The position numbers and the translations under genes were made by a program. The notes below the pieces were generated by a model. It was given only the letters and a program-made list of their open reading frames with translations, did not search any database and was not told the DNA's origin. Shown piece after piece: positions 16,850-26,004 of a DNA stretch of 64,000 bases; the stretch's first letter is position 1; each line of letters starts with the position of its first letter. Origin of the DNA: Catenulispora sp. MAP5-51 (lineage in GTDB: Bacteria; Actinomycetota; Actinomycetes; Streptomycetales; Catenulisporaceae); the NCBI RefSeq assembly GCF_041261205.1, contig NZ_JBGCCH010000005.1:310001-374000 (forward strand), written 5' to 3'.

Positions 16850-16863
16850 CGTGCTCTCCCGCC

Positions 16864-16877
16864 GGTAATCGCTTACT
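16864..16877. promoter_or_regulatory. LacI-type operator before the importer operon
   Basis: GGTAATCGCTTACT matches 12 of 14 positions of the perfect palindrome at 9546-9559. It lies 15 bp upstream of the first permease start, where bound repressor would block transcription. Confidence 0.65.
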
Positions 16878-16988
16878 AATGTGATGAGCTGGACAGGAGT
16901 ATTCGACTGAGCCGCATCCCTGTCAACCCCCCAGTACCCAAACTGTTTTCTTGCAGTTCCAGGCTTCGTGGTCTTGCGCTCCGGTCGT

Positions 16989-17002
16989 AGTAAGCGTGTA
17001 CC
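16989..17002. promoter_or_regulatory. LacI-type operator before the dehydrogenase-lacI operon
   Basis: AGTAAGCGTGTACC matches 11 of 14 positions of the site at 9546-9559, with one perfect half. It lies about 36 bp before the likely start of the hydroxyacid dehydrogenase gene, so the regulator gene in that operon may control itself. Confidence 0.55.
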
Positions 17003-17037
17003 ATCCTCACCGACACACAGCGGAGGGGGAGATCATC

Positions 17038-18108
17038 CTGACCACGTCCCACACGGCCGCGCACATTCCGGCCCCGGCCACAGCGCCGGACCGTCCGACC
17101 CTGCTTCTGGCCGTGACCGCCGAGGAGTCCGGCCTGGTGCTGGACGCCGAGAGCCGCGAGCGCCTGGCCGCGACCGCGAGCATCGTGGCCGGCGGCGACG
17201 TCCCGAGCCTGGCGGAGCCGGCGTTCACCGCGGCGCTGGCGGACACCGAGGTCCTGCTGACGTCGTGGTCCTCGCCGCGGATCGACGCCGACCTGCTGGC
17301 CGCCGCACCCCGGCTGCGCCTGGTGGTGCACGCCGCCGGCACCGTGAAGTTCCTGATGACGCCGGAGGCCTTCGCCGCCGGCGTCCGGGTCTGCTCGGCG
17401 GCCGAGGCGAACGCGGTGCCGGTCGCCGAGTACACGCTGGCCGCGATCATCCTGGGCGCCAAGCGCGCCTTCACCGCGGCCGCGCGCTACCGGCGCGGCC
17501 TGCGCTCGTCCGACGGCACCCACCGCAACCTGGACGGCATCAGCCCGATCGGCACGCACCGGATGACGGTCGGCGTCGTCGGCGCCTCCCGCATCGGCCG
17601 CAAGGTCGTGCGGCTGCTGCGCGACGTGCTCGACGCCGACGTGCTGATCTACGACCCGTACGGCGCCGGCGACCTGACCGCCGACCCCCGCGTCCGGATG
17701 ACCTCGCTGGAGGAGCTGCTCGCGGCCTCGGAGGTGGTGAGCCTGCACGCGCCGCTGACCCCGGTCACCCGCGGCATGCTCGACGCCCGCGGCCTGGCCC
17801 TGATGCCGGACGGCGCGGTCCTGGTGAACACCGCCCGCGGCCCGATCGTCGACCAGACGGCGCTGACCGCCGAACTGGTCTCCGGCCGTATCGACGCCGT
17901 CCTGGACGTCACCGCCACCGAGCCGCTGCCGCCGGACTCGGTGCTGTTCACGCTGCCCAACGTCTTCCTCACCCCGCACATCGCCGGCGCGCTGGGCGGC
18001 GAGGTGTTGCGCCTGGGACGCCTGGCCGTGGAAGAGGTGGAACGGTACGTAGCCGGTCTGCCACTACGGTATGAGGTACTTCCCGACCAGCTGGACCGGC
18101 TGGCGTGA
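17038..18108 (+). CDS. D-isomer-specific 2-hydroxyacid dehydrogenase family protein
   Basis: The protein is a 2-hydroxyacid dehydrogenase. It has an N-terminal substrate half, then the NAD-binding fold with V-G-V-V-G-A-S-R-I-G-R, L-H-A-P-L-T-P-V-T-R-G, V-N-T-A-R-G-P-I-V-D and the catalytic H near L-T-P-H-I-A-G. The start is uncertain. The best ribosome-binding site, GGAGGGGGA, points to an in-frame CTG at 17038; the GTG at 16996 lies inside the operator and has no such site, and an ATG-initiated version is not available nearby. From the CTG the product has 356 residues. It is first in an operon with the LacI regulator (overlap of four bases or a short gap) and DUF2264 gene. It may reduce a keto acid formed from uronic sugars (inference). 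Confidence 0.85.
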   Translation: MTTSHTAAHIPAPATAPDRPTLLLAVTAEESGLVLDAESRERLAATASIVAGGDVPSLAEPAFTAALADTEVLLTSWSSPRIDADLLAAAPRLRLVVHAAGTVKFLMTPEAFAAGVRVCSAAEANAVPVAEYTLAAIILGAKRAFTAAARYRRGLRSSDGTHRNLDGISPIGTHRMTVGVVGASRIGRKVVRLLRDVLDADVLIYDPYGAGDLTADPRVRMTSLEELLAASEVVSLHAPLTPVTRGMLDARGLALMPDGAVLVNTARGPIVDQTALTAELVSGRIDAVLDVTATEPLPPDSVLFTLPNVFLTPHIAGALGGEVLRLGRLAVEEVERYVAGLPLRYEVLPDQLDRLA

Positions 18109-18146
18109 GGCCACAGCCGAAGAGCAGGACGAAGGGAGCGGTAAGG

Positions 18147-19262
18147 GTGCCGACGCCGCAGGGCAAGCAGTCTCGGACACCACGGACGCCGCGGGACACC
18201 GCGGGCCCCAAGCGGGCCACCGTCCAGGAGGTCGCCGAGGCCGCGGGGGTGTCCACGGCCACGGTGTCCCGGGTCCTCAACGGCAACTATCCGGTGGCCG
18301 CCGACACCCGCCGCAAGGTCGAGCAGGCCGTGCGCACCCTGGGCTACGTGGTGAACGCACACGCCCGCGCGCTGGCCGGCTCCCGGACCCGCACGGTCGG
18401 CATCATCGTCCAGGACATCATCGACCCCTTCTACACGTTCATCGCGCACGGCGTGCAGCGCCAGGCCGCCGAGGACGGCAAGCTGTGCCTGGTCTGCAGC
18501 ACCTACGGCGTGGTCGGCGGCGAGCTGGACCTGATCGACGCCCTGCACGAACAGCGCGCGGACGCGGTGATCCTGGTCGGCGGCGGCGTGGACGACCCGG
18601 CCTACCGCCGCAAGCTCGCCGACCGCGCCCGGGCCCTGGGCCGCGAGGGCTCGTGGCTGGTGCTGTGCGGGCGCCCCGCGTTGGAGCCGGGCGTCCCGGC
18701 CGGCGTGGTCGACTACGACAACACCGGCGGCGCGCACGCCATCACCGAGTACCTGCTCGGTCTGGGACACCGCCGGATCCTGTACGTCGGCGGGCCCGAA
18801 CAGCTGTCCGTCCACCAGGGACGTGTGGCCGGCTTCCGGCGCGCTTACGCCAGCCGCGGCCTGGAGCTCGACGAGCGGCTGATCCAGCCCGGCGCCTTCA
18901 GCCGCCGTTTCGGCTACGAGCGCGTCGCGCAGCTGCTGCGCGACGGTTCGGCCGGGGAGTTCACCGCGGTCTTCGGCGCCAACGACGGCGTCGCCGTCGG
19001 CGCGATGCAGGCGCTGCGCGAGGCGGGCCTGCGGGTGCCGCAGGACGTCTCGGTGGTCGGCTACGACGACATCCCGCTGGCCGCCGAGGTCACTCCGGCG
19101 CTGACCACGGTGCACCTGCCGCTGGAGCAGATGGGGCGCGAGGCGGTGCGGCTGGCGGTCGCGCTGCGCGGGGAGTCCGAGGGCCCGACCGACACCCGCC
19201 ACGTCGGCACCCACGTGGTGATCCGCGACTCGACGGCGCCCCCGCCGGCTCCTGCTTCTTGA
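18147..19262 (+). CDS. LacI-family transcriptional regulator of the polysaccharide cluster
   Basis: A GTG at 18147 lies nine bases after GAAGGGA and gives 371 residues; a GTG at 18105 that overlaps the previous stop is an alternative. The DNA-binding domain is clear: T-V-Q-E-V-A-E-A-A-G-V-S-T-A-T-V-S-R-V-L-N-G. A sugar-binding-protein-like sensor domain with G-I-I-V-Q-D-I-I-D-P-F and V-G-Y-D-D-I-P-L-A follows. Being next to the importer and lyase genes, and flanked by three copies of a LacI-style palindrome, it is the likely repressor of the whole cluster, released by an imported sugar. Confidence 0.93.
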   Translation: MPTPQGKQSRTPRTPRDTAGPKRATVQEVAEAAGVSTATVSRVLNGNYPVAADTRRKVEQAVRTLGYVVNAHARALAGSRTRTVGIIVQDIIDPFYTFIAHGVQRQAAEDGKLCLVCSTYGVVGGELDLIDALHEQRADAVILVGGGVDDPAYRRKLADRARALGREGSWLVLCGRPALEPGVPAGVVDYDNTGGAHAITEYLLGLGHRRILYVGGPEQLSVHQGRVAGFRRAYASRGLELDERLIQPGAFSRRFGYERVAQLLRDGSAGEFTAVFGANDGVAVGAMQALREAGLRVPQDVSVVGYDDIPLAAEVTPALTTVHLPLEQMGREAVRLAVALRGESEGPTDTRHVGTHVVIRDSTAPPPAPAS

Positions 19263-19278
19263 CCGAAAGGCCTGATCC

Positions 19279-21225
19279 TTGTTCTCACGCGCCGAATGGG
19301 AAGCCGAGGCCGACCGCTGGCTGCTGACCGCGCGCAAGCACGCGGTGGGCGGCGGGGCGCTGATCTGCCCGCCCGGCCCGGTCTCGCAGAGCGGGCCGGT
19401 CAGCGACGGGATGGAGGGCTTCGCCCGCAGCTTCCTGATCGCGGCCGCGCGGCTCGGCGGGGGCGAGGGCGACCCGCTCGGGCACGCCGAGTGGTACGCC
19501 GAGGGCCTGGCCGCGGCCGTGGATCCGGCGAGCGGCGGGTTCTGGCCGCGGGCCGTCGGCTTCGAGGACTGGCCGCACGCCGGGATCACGCAGCCGGCGG
19601 TGGAGGCGGCGAACCTGGCGTTCGGACTGGCGTTGTGCCGGGAGCAGGTGTGGGATCAGCTTCCTGATCCGGTGCGCGAACGGCTCGCCGACTGGCTGGC
19701 GCACCACGCGCGGCTGCGGGTGTGGCAGCACAACAACTGGCTGCTGTTCCCGGCGGTGGTCGAGGCGTTCCTGGAGTCGGTCGGGGTTCCGGTCGACGGT
19801 GGACACGGCGCGGAGAACGTCGAGCGCATCGAGTCCTGGTACCTCGGGGACGGCTGGTACAACGACGGCCCTCCGGCGGCGCCCGGACGGAATCTCGATC
19901 ACTACAACTCGTGGGTTTTTCAGCCTTTCCTGTGGCAGTGGTACGTGCTGCGGGGGGAATCGGGGGCGCGCGTTGAGCGGTTCCGGGAGCGGTTGAGCGA
20001 GTTCGCGTCGTCGTATGCGCTGCTGTTCGGCGACGACGGGGCGCCGCTGCATCTGGGGCGTTCGCTGGCTTATCGGCACGCGGTGTTGGGTGGCCTGTGG
20101 ACTGCCGGGCTCGCCGGGGCCGATCCGCTCGGACCGGGTGTGGTGCGCGGGATCGCGGGACGGACGCTGGACTACTTCCGGCGGCTCGGGGTGGACGGTG
20201 CCGAGGCGCCGAGTCTGGGGTGGGGCGCACGGGAGTTCTTGCCGGTGGTGCAGGAGTACAGCGGGCCGGGGTCTGCTTACTTCGCTGGGATGGGGTTCCT
20301 GGGGTTGGCGGCCCCGGCTTCGCATCCTTTGTGGTCGGCGTCGGCGTCGGCGTCGGCATCTGCATCAACATCGGCGCCTTCTGATACTCCCGCCGAGGAC
20401 TCGGTGACAATTCTTCCGTCGCTCGGCTGGGCGGTGCAGCGCGGCTTGGGCGACGGGATCGTGCGCGTGGTCAACCACGGCAGCGATCACGCCAACTACG
20501 CGGACGATCCCGGCGACCCGCACTATGCGAAGTTCGCTTACTCGACGCGCACAGCTCCCGGTACCGGGGCCGCGTGGTCCGATCGCGCGTGGGCGACCGG
20601 TGTGGACGGGCACGTGGCGCTCGTCGATGAATGGGGCCGGGCGACGCGGCGAGGACGGATCATGGGTGTCGCGGCGGGGGAGGGGTACGTCGCGTCGTGG
20701 CACGTGCCGCGTCTCGGGGCCTCGGGGCGGGAGTTGGCCGGGGCGCGGATCGTGACGGCTTCGCTGGTCACGGCCCGGTATGAGCTGCGCTGCCATCTGG
20801 TGACGGCTCCGGCCGGGTGGTCGCTGCGCGAGGGCGGGAACGCGGTCGCCTCGGACGCTGAGGTCGAGTGCGGCGCGGATGCTCTGACGGCCTGGGCCGT
20901 CGGCGGTGGTGTCCGTTCGTCGGTGTCAGGCGTGTTCGGCTACGAGGCGAGTGCTGTCGTGCGCTACGAGGATGCGAATGCGCTCGGACGACACAGCGCT
21001 GCGCCATACCTGTCCGCCGGGCTTTCATCGGCAGAGTCTGTGCATGTCGCACTACACGTTCTGGAGGCTGCGGACACCGCGCCCGACACCGCGCCCGACC
21101 TCGACCCGGCCGGCCTGATCGACGTCCGCGGAAATGAGGTGACTGCGCGCTGGCCCGGGGGATCTACTGTCTCGGTCGATCTGGGCAGCCTCTTCGCCTC
21201 CGGGAGCACCGATGCCGCATCTTGA
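19279..21225 (+). CDS. DUF2264 domain-containing protein
   Basis: The 648-residue protein starts with TTG eight bases after GAAAGG. The N-terminal 380 residues match DUF2264: D-G-M-E-G-F-A-R-S near 38, H-N-N-W-L-L-F-P near 153 and G-W-Y-N-D-G-P near 193. These belong to an alpha/alpha-barrel fold seen near polysaccharide-lyase and glycoside genes. The C-terminal part is beta-rich. A TCGGCG microsatellite at about 20335-20358 encodes an Ala-Ser linker at about 352-365. It is the third gene of the dehydrogenase-lacI operon and probably helps degrade the same glycan. It has no signal peptide. Its end overlaps the next gene by 14 bp. Confidence 0.85.
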   Translation: MFSRAEWEAEADRWLLTARKHAVGGGALICPPGPVSQSGPVSDGMEGFARSFLIAAARLGGGEGDPLGHAEWYAEGLAAAVDPASGGFWPRAVGFEDWPHAGITQPAVEAANLAFGLALCREQVWDQLPDPVRERLADWLAHHARLRVWQHNNWLLFPAVVEAFLESVGVPVDGGHGAENVERIESWYLGDGWYNDGPPAAPGRNLDHYNSWVFQPFLWQWYVLRGESGARVERFRERLSEFASSYALLFGDDGAPLHLGRSLAYRHAVLGGLWTAGLAGADPLGPGVVRGIAGRTLDYFRRLGVDGAEAPSLGWGAREFLPVVQEYSGPGSAYFAGMGFLGLAAPASHPLWSASASASASASTSAPSDTPAEDSVTILPSLGWAVQRGLGDGIVRVVNHGSDHANYADDPGDPHYAKFAYSTRTAPGTGAAWSDRAWATGVDGHVALVDEWGRATRRGRIMGVAAGEGYVASWHVPRLGASGRELAGARIVTASLVTARYELRCHLVTAPAGWSLREGGNAVASDAEVECGADALTAWAVGGGVRSSVSGVFGYEASAVVRYEDANALGRHSAAPYLSAGLSSAESVHVALHVLEAADTAPDTAPDLDPAGLIDVRGNEVTARWPGGSTVSVDLGSLFASGSTDAAS

Positions 21226-21694
21226 ACTCGTCCGCGCCGACCACGCCGACGCCCTGCTCGCCTTCGAGCTGGAGAACCGCGAGTACTTCGCCGCCTCCAT
21301 CCCCGACCGCGGCGACGACTACTTCGCCGAGTTCGCCGCCCGCCACGCCCAACTCCTGCAATGGCAGGTCGAAGGCACGGACTTCTTCCACGTCCTGGTG
21401 ACCGACACGGGCCGGATCGCAGGCCGCGTCAACCTGGTCGAGGTCGCGGACGGCTCAGCCGAACTCGGCTACCGCATCGCCCAGAACCACGCCGGCCAAG
21501 GCCTGGCCACCGCCGCCGTCGCCGAGATCCGCAAACTCGCCGCCACCACCTACGGCCTCACCACACTGCGCGCAAAGGTGACCCTCGACAACCCGGCCTC
21601 GCACAAGGTGCTCGAGCGCAACGGGTTCGTGGCGACCGGGGAGCGGGTGCTGAACGGGAAGCCCGCGGTGACGTACTTGTGTGAGCTCGGCTAG
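21212..21694 (+). CDS. GNAT-family N-acetyltransferase
   Basis: The 160-residue protein has the RimJ/RimL-like acetyltransferase pattern: A-G-R-V-N-L-V-E, E-L-G-Y-R-I-A-Q-N-H-A-G-Q-G-L-A-T (acetyl-CoA loop) and N-x-A-S-H-K-V-L-E-R-N-G-F. It transfers an acetyl group from acetyl-CoA to an amino group; the target is unknown. It overlaps the DUF2264 gene by 14 bp, so it may be co-transcribed with it. Its stop overlaps that of the convergent TetR gene by four bases. Confidence 0.9.
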   Translation: MPHLELVRADHADALLAFELENREYFAASIPDRGDDYFAEFAARHAQLLQWQVEGTDFFHVLVTDTGRIAGRVNLVEVADGSAELGYRIAQNHAGQGLATAAVAEIRKLAATTYGLTTLRAKVTLDNPASHKVLERNGFVATGERVLNGKPAVTYLCELG

Positions 21695-22281
21695 CTCCTC
21701 GCCCAGCTCCTTGCCTGGCTTTCCGGCCGCACGATCCGCTCCACCATCGCTCCGACCGCCTCCCGGATCGCCGCCGGCTCCAACTCCGTGTCCGGGTTCG
21801 CGGTCGCGCCGAAGGGGAACGCCGGGGACCAGGCCGTCGCCAGGGTCATGACCGCCATCAGGATCAGCTCGGGCGGGACCGTGGCGGCCACGGTTCCGGT
21901 TTCCTGCTCGGCGCGGATCAGCGGGATCTTGCGGTCGTGCTCGCGGGCGCGCGCCGGGGGGCGGGGCGCGGTGCGCTCCAGGGTGGCCCAGGCCAGCAGG
22001 CGGTAGACGTCCGGGTTGGTGTGGGCGTAGTCGAAGACGCGGCGCGCCAGGTCGGGGAGGTTCTGGGGGGTGAACTCCAGGCCCGCGTAGGCGTCGGCGA
22101 GGTGGTGGTCCAGGACGGTGGCGAAGAGGTTCTCCTTGCTGTCGAAGTAGACGTAGATCAGGTTCTTGTTGCAGGCGGCGTTCTTCGCTATGCGGTCCAC
22201 GCGGGCGCCGGCCACGCCGTGGTCGGCGAATTCCTGGAAGGCGGCGGCGAGGATGCGCGCCTTGGTTTCCTGTGCGGCCAT
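21691..22281 (-). CDS. TetR-family transcriptional regulator
   Basis: The 196-residue protein shows a TetR HTH (T-K-A-R-I-L-A-A-A, then D-H-G-V-A-G-A-R-V-D-R-I-A, and N-K-N-L-I-Y-V-Y-F-D-S-K-E-N-L-F). The C-terminal ligand domain is typical. It is divergent from an SDR gene, and the 85-bp gap contains one perfect and one imperfect ACTAACCGG palindrome, the likely binding sites. It probably represses itself and the SDR gene. Confidence 0.93.
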   Translation of the reverse strand: MAAQETKARILAAAFQEFADHGVAGARVDRIAKNAACNKNLIYVYFDSKENLFATVLDHHLADAYAGLEFTPQNLPDLARRVFDYAHTNPDVYRLLAWATLERTAPRPPARAREHDRKIPLIRAEQETGTVAATVPPELILMAVMTLATAWSPAFPFGATANPDTELEPAAIREAVGAMVERIVRPESQARSWARS

Positions 22282-22300
22282 GCGCTCAGCCTATCGCTTG

Positions 22301-22344
22301 ACTAACCGGTTAGTGAAGCTTAAATTGACTAACCGGATGGTTAA
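22301..22344. promoter_or_regulatory. TetR operator pair in the divergent gap
   Basis: ACTAACCGGTTAGT (22301-22314) is a perfect 14-bp palindrome; ACTAACCGGATGGTTAA (22328-22344) is a second, imperfect copy 27 bp downstream. Both lie between the TetR gene and the SDR gene. Confidence 0.75.
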
Positions 22345-22366
22345 GTACTCGATCGAAGGACCTCTC

Positions 22367-23173
22367 ATGGACTCCACGACTGCCGGAGGCGCTCGCCCGA
22401 CCGGGCTGGCGCTGGTCACCGGCGCCTCCTCCGGCATCGGCCAGGCCTTCGCGCGCCGGCTCGGCGGCCTCGGCCACGATCTGATCGTCGTCGGCCGGCG
22501 CCGCGAGCGCCTGGACGCGCTGGTGGACGAGCTGCCGCAGGTCTTGGTGCGGCCGCTGGTCGCCGACCTGGCCACCGACGAGGGCGTGGCGGCCGTCGCC
22601 GAGGTCTGCGCGACCGAGCCGCTGACGCTGCTGGTCAACAACGCCGGCGTCGCGCACTACATGCCGTTCGCCGAACTCCCGGCCGCCAAGGCCGCCGAAC
22701 TGCTCCACGTCAAGGCCGTCGCCCCGGTCATGCTGTCCCGCGCCGCGGTCCCCGGCATGCTGGCGCGCGGCGAGGGCGCCATCGTCAACGTCGCGGGCAT
22801 GATCGCCTTCAGCGGGCCGGCGACGCTGGAGCAGGTGCCGGTGCGGCGCGCGGTCTACGCCGGGACGCTGGCCGGCGGCGTCGCCTTCTCCCAGACGCTG
22901 CACGAGGAGGTCAAGGCGCAGGGCCTGAAGGTGCAGGCGCTGTGCCCGGGCGTCGTGGCGACCGAGTTCCACGAGCGCCAGGGTCTCGACCTCAGCGCCG
23001 TCCCGCGGATGTCGGCCGACGACGTGGTGACCGCGAGCCTGCGCGGACTCGAACTCGGCGAGGTGGTCTGCGCTCCCGGCGTCGAGCGCGAAGACCTCCT
23101 GCAGGCGGTGTCCGCCGCCGATCTCGCCGCGTTCGGCGCGCAGTCTCCGGAGCTCGCGCAGCGATACATCTGA
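22367..23173 (+). CDS. SDR-family protein with altered catalytic motif
   Basis: I start at the ATG at 22367, after GAAGGA, rather than at upstream in-frame codons that would cover the operators. The 268-residue product has the Rossmann motif T-G-A-S-S-G-I-G (18-25) and N-N-A-G (91-94). The catalytic Tyr is at 164, but the Lys expected four residues later is Leu168 (Y-A-G-T-L), and the usual catalytic Ser region reads N-V-A-G. This makes normal dehydrogenase activity doubtful. The gene is divergent from the TetR regulator and is likely its target. Confidence 0.85.
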   Translation: MDSTTAGGARPTGLALVTGASSGIGQAFARRLGGLGHDLIVVGRRRERLDALVDELPQVLVRPLVADLATDEGVAAVAEVCATEPLTLLVNNAGVAHYMPFAELPAAKAAELLHVKAVAPVMLSRAAVPGMLARGEGAIVNVAGMIAFSGPATLEQVPVRRAVYAGTLAGGVAFSQTLHEEVKAQGLKVQALCPGVVATEFHERQGLDLSAVPRMSADDVVTASLRGLELGEVVCAPGVEREDLLQAVSAADLAAFGAQSPELAQRYI

Positions 23174-23309
23174 TCTCTTACTGAAACAAGCTGCGATGGT
23201 GGCGGCTTGACCCTGGTCAAGCCGCTGTTTCCATGTTCGGGGTTGACAGACATCCGAGGAATCATCAGGGTGACCCCTGACGAGTTAAGGATGTTAACGG
23301 AGGGACCCC

Positions 23310-25991
23310 ATGATCAGGGTTCGACGACAACCCGGACGCCTCGTGACAGCGATCGCCGCGGCCGCGGCACTCGCCGCCGGCACCACGGCCGCGGCCTCGA
23401 CCGGCACCAGTCCCGATCACCACGGAGTCACCACGGTCTTCGTGTCCCCCTGGGGCGACGACCACGACAGCGGCACGAACCCCGGCCGCGCCGTCCATTC
23501 CTTGCAGCGCGCACAACAGATCGTCCGATCGCTGAACTCCGCGATGGCCGGCGACATCCGCGTCGACCTCGCCGACGGCACCTACCCGCTGTCCCAGCCG
23601 CTGGCCCTGGACGCCCGGGATTCCGGGACGAACGGCCACACCGTGATCTGGACCGCCGCCCCCGGCGCCCATCCGGTCATCAGCGGCGGCACCCGCGTCG
23701 ACGGGTTCCGGCCGTCCGGGCAGACGACGTCGGCGGGCACGCTGATCTGGTCGGCCCCGGCGCCGGCCGGGCTTCCGTCCCGGGAGATGTACATCGACGG
23801 CCGCCGTGCGCAGCGCGCGTCCGGCACAGTACCGGTCACGCTGAAGGCGACGCCGACCGGCTACACCGCGTCCTCGGATCTGATGGCGTCGTGGGGGAAT
23901 CCGACCGCCATCGAGTTCGTCTACAGCGGCGGCGACGGCTACTGGTCGCTGCACACCGGCGGCCTCGGGGCCTGGACCGAGCCGAGGTGTCCGATCGCCT
24001 CCGTCTCCGGCACCACCATCACCATGGCAGAGCCCTGCTGGATCAACTCCACGCAGCGCGTGATGCGCACGGACAGCTCCGGGCGGACCGTGAACCTCGT
24101 CGGCCCGGCCTCGGTCGGCAACCACGAACTGCCCACGTCGGTCGAGAACGCGCGCGAGCTCTTGCAGCGGCCGGGCCAGTTCTATTACGACGCCGCGGCC
24201 GGGCGCGTGGACTACGTCCCGCTCCCCGGCGAGCGGCCGGACCGCGCCGACGTCGAACTCGCCACGGCGCAGACGCTGGTCAGCGGCACCGGAACGGCTG
24301 ACGCGCCGGTCCACGACATCGCCTTCTCCGGATTGCGGTTCTCCTACGGGACGTGGGATCAGCCCAGTTCTGACGAGGGCTTCTCGGAGATCCAGGCCGG
24401 CTACACGATCACCGGTGCCGACGGCTACGCCACGCAGGGCCTGTGCCAGTTCATCGCCGGCGGGACCTGCCCGTTCGGGAACTGGACCAAGGAGCCGGGG
24501 AACGTCTCGTTCGAGCACGACCGGCGGATCTCGTTCACCGGCGACGTCTTCACGCACCTCGGCGCGGCGGGCCTGGACCTCGGCGACGGCTCGCAGAACG
24601 ACTCCGTCAAGGGTTCGGTGTTCACCGACATCTCCGGCAACGGCCTGGAACTCGGCGGAGTGGACGATCCGCTGCCGGCGGTCGCGGGCGACCACACCGT
24701 CGGGAACCAGGTCACTGACAACCACATCTATTCCACGTCGGTGGAGTACCGCAGCGGAGTCGGGATCGACGTGGGCTACGCCGAGGACTCGCTGATCTCC
24801 CACAACCAGATCGACCACACCCCCTACACCGCGATCTCGCTGGGCTGGGGCGGCTGGCCGGACAAGATCAAGGCCCCGGCGATCGCCAACTCCAGCCATG
24901 GCAACGTGGTCTCCGACAACCTCATCTATGACGCGATGCAGTACCTCGCCGACGGCGGGGCCATCTACACGCAAGGCATCACCGGGTCCTCGCTGGGCGA
25001 CGGCGAGCAGATCACCGGGAACGTCATCCACGACATCCTGAACCACGGACACGCGATCTACTGCGACAACGGCTCGACGTTCCTGACCATCACCTCGAAC
25101 GTCGAGTACGGCAACCAGAACGACTGGGGCGCGCGCCACGCGGACTACGTGCCGCCGGCCGACGGCTCGACCGACGACCCGCTGGACATCGAGCACAACT
25201 ACTGGCAGCAGGGCGATCCGGACTCCGACGCGCGCGGCGTGGTGGTCGCGGGCAACACGATCATCACCGGTCCGCAGCACGCGCCGCGCACGATCGTCGA
25301 CTCGGCCGGGTTGGAGCCGCGCTACCGCGGGTTGCTGTCCGTGGATCCGGGACACGTCCGCGGTGCGGTACCGGACGCTCCGCAGCAGGCGGCGGCGTTC
25401 GCGGGGGAGGGGTCGGCGTACGTGTCGTTCACGCCGACGTTCTCCGACCAGGGGCGGCCGGTCACGGCGTACACGGTGACGGCGTCGCCGGGTGGGAAGC
25501 AGGTGACGGTTGACGCCGCGGCGTATCTGAAGACGTTCTACGTGCTGGTGCCCGGCCTCACGGACGGGACCGCGTATACGTTCGCTGTCACAGCGGACAC
25601 CGGGCATGGCGCGGCGGACCCGCACAGCTCCCCGTCGTTGCCGACCGGCGCGGTGACGCCGGCCCCGGCGACCGTGGTGCCGGCCGCACCGGCCTCGGCC
25701 TCGGCGGACGCCGGCGTCGGTGACGTGAGCGTGCACTGGAACCCGGCGACCGTGGCGAAGGGCACGACGCCGACCCTGTCGTACGACGTGACGCTGACGG
25801 ACCAGAAGACCGGCGCGGTCGCGACCGTCACCGAGACCGGCAAGACGGAGGTCTGGGCGACCAACGGCCGTGACACGTTCGCGGTCGTCGGCGGCCTGGC
25901 CCATGGTGACGCCTATGCCGTGACAGTCGCGGCCCGGAACGCCGCCGGTGTGGGGCCCGCGGCGTCCGCCGGGGTGGTGACCATCGGCTAG
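23310..25991 (+). CDS. Secreted beta-helix protein with C-terminal fibronectin type III domains
   Basis: The 893-residue protein has a Sec signal (A-A-A-A-A-L-A-A-G core, cleavage near residue 30) and CGGAGGGA before the ATG. Residues 40-110 carry the block D-S-G-T-N-G-H-T-V-I-W-T shared with the protein at 9638-11395. A right-handed beta-helix follows to about 660 (G-G-A-I-Y-T-Q-G-I, G-L-D-L-G-D-G). Two Fn3-like domains (about 690-780 and 795-893) are typical of actinomycete secreted glycan enzymes. A TTGACA and the dyad TCAGGG-TGAC-CCCTGA (23265-23280) lie in the leader. It is likely a polysaccharide-active enzyme related to GH141-type proteins, but the reaction is not certain. Confidence 0.85.
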   Translation: MIRVRRQPGRLVTAIAAAAALAAGTTAAASTGTSPDHHGVTTVFVSPWGDDHDSGTNPGRAVHSLQRAQQIVRSLNSAMAGDIRVDLADGTYPLSQPLALDARDSGTNGHTVIWTAAPGAHPVISGGTRVDGFRPSGQTTSAGTLIWSAPAPAGLPSREMYIDGRRAQRASGTVPVTLKATPTGYTASSDLMASWGNPTAIEFVYSGGDGYWSLHTGGLGAWTEPRCPIASVSGTTITMAEPCWINSTQRVMRTDSSGRTVNLVGPASVGNHELPTSVENARELLQRPGQFYYDAAAGRVDYVPLPGERPDRADVELATAQTLVSGTGTADAPVHDIAFSGLRFSYGTWDQPSSDEGFSEIQAGYTITGADGYATQGLCQFIAGGTCPFGNWTKEPGNVSFEHDRRISFTGDVFTHLGAAGLDLGDGSQNDSVKGSVFTDISGNGLELGGVDDPLPAVAGDHTVGNQVTDNHIYSTSVEYRSGVGIDVGYAEDSLISHNQIDHTPYTAISLGWGGWPDKIKAPAIANSSHGNVVSDNLIYDAMQYLADGGAIYTQGITGSSLGDGEQITGNVIHDILNHGHAIYCDNGSTFLTITSNVEYGNQNDWGARHADYVPPADGSTDDPLDIEHNYWQQGDPDSDARGVVVAGNTIITGPQHAPRTIVDSAGLEPRYRGLLSVDPGHVRGAVPDAPQQAAAFAGEGSAYVSFTPTFSDQGRPVTAYTVTASPGGKQVTVDAAAYLKTFYVLVPGLTDGTAYTFAVTADTGHGAADPHSSPSLPTGAVTPAPATVVPAAPASASADAGVGDVSVHWNPATVAKGTTPTLSYDVTLTDQKTGAVATVTETGKTEVWATNGRDTFAVVGGLAHGDAYAVTVAARNAAGVGPAASAGVVTIG

Positions 25992-26004
25992 GACGAGCGG
26001 ATCG

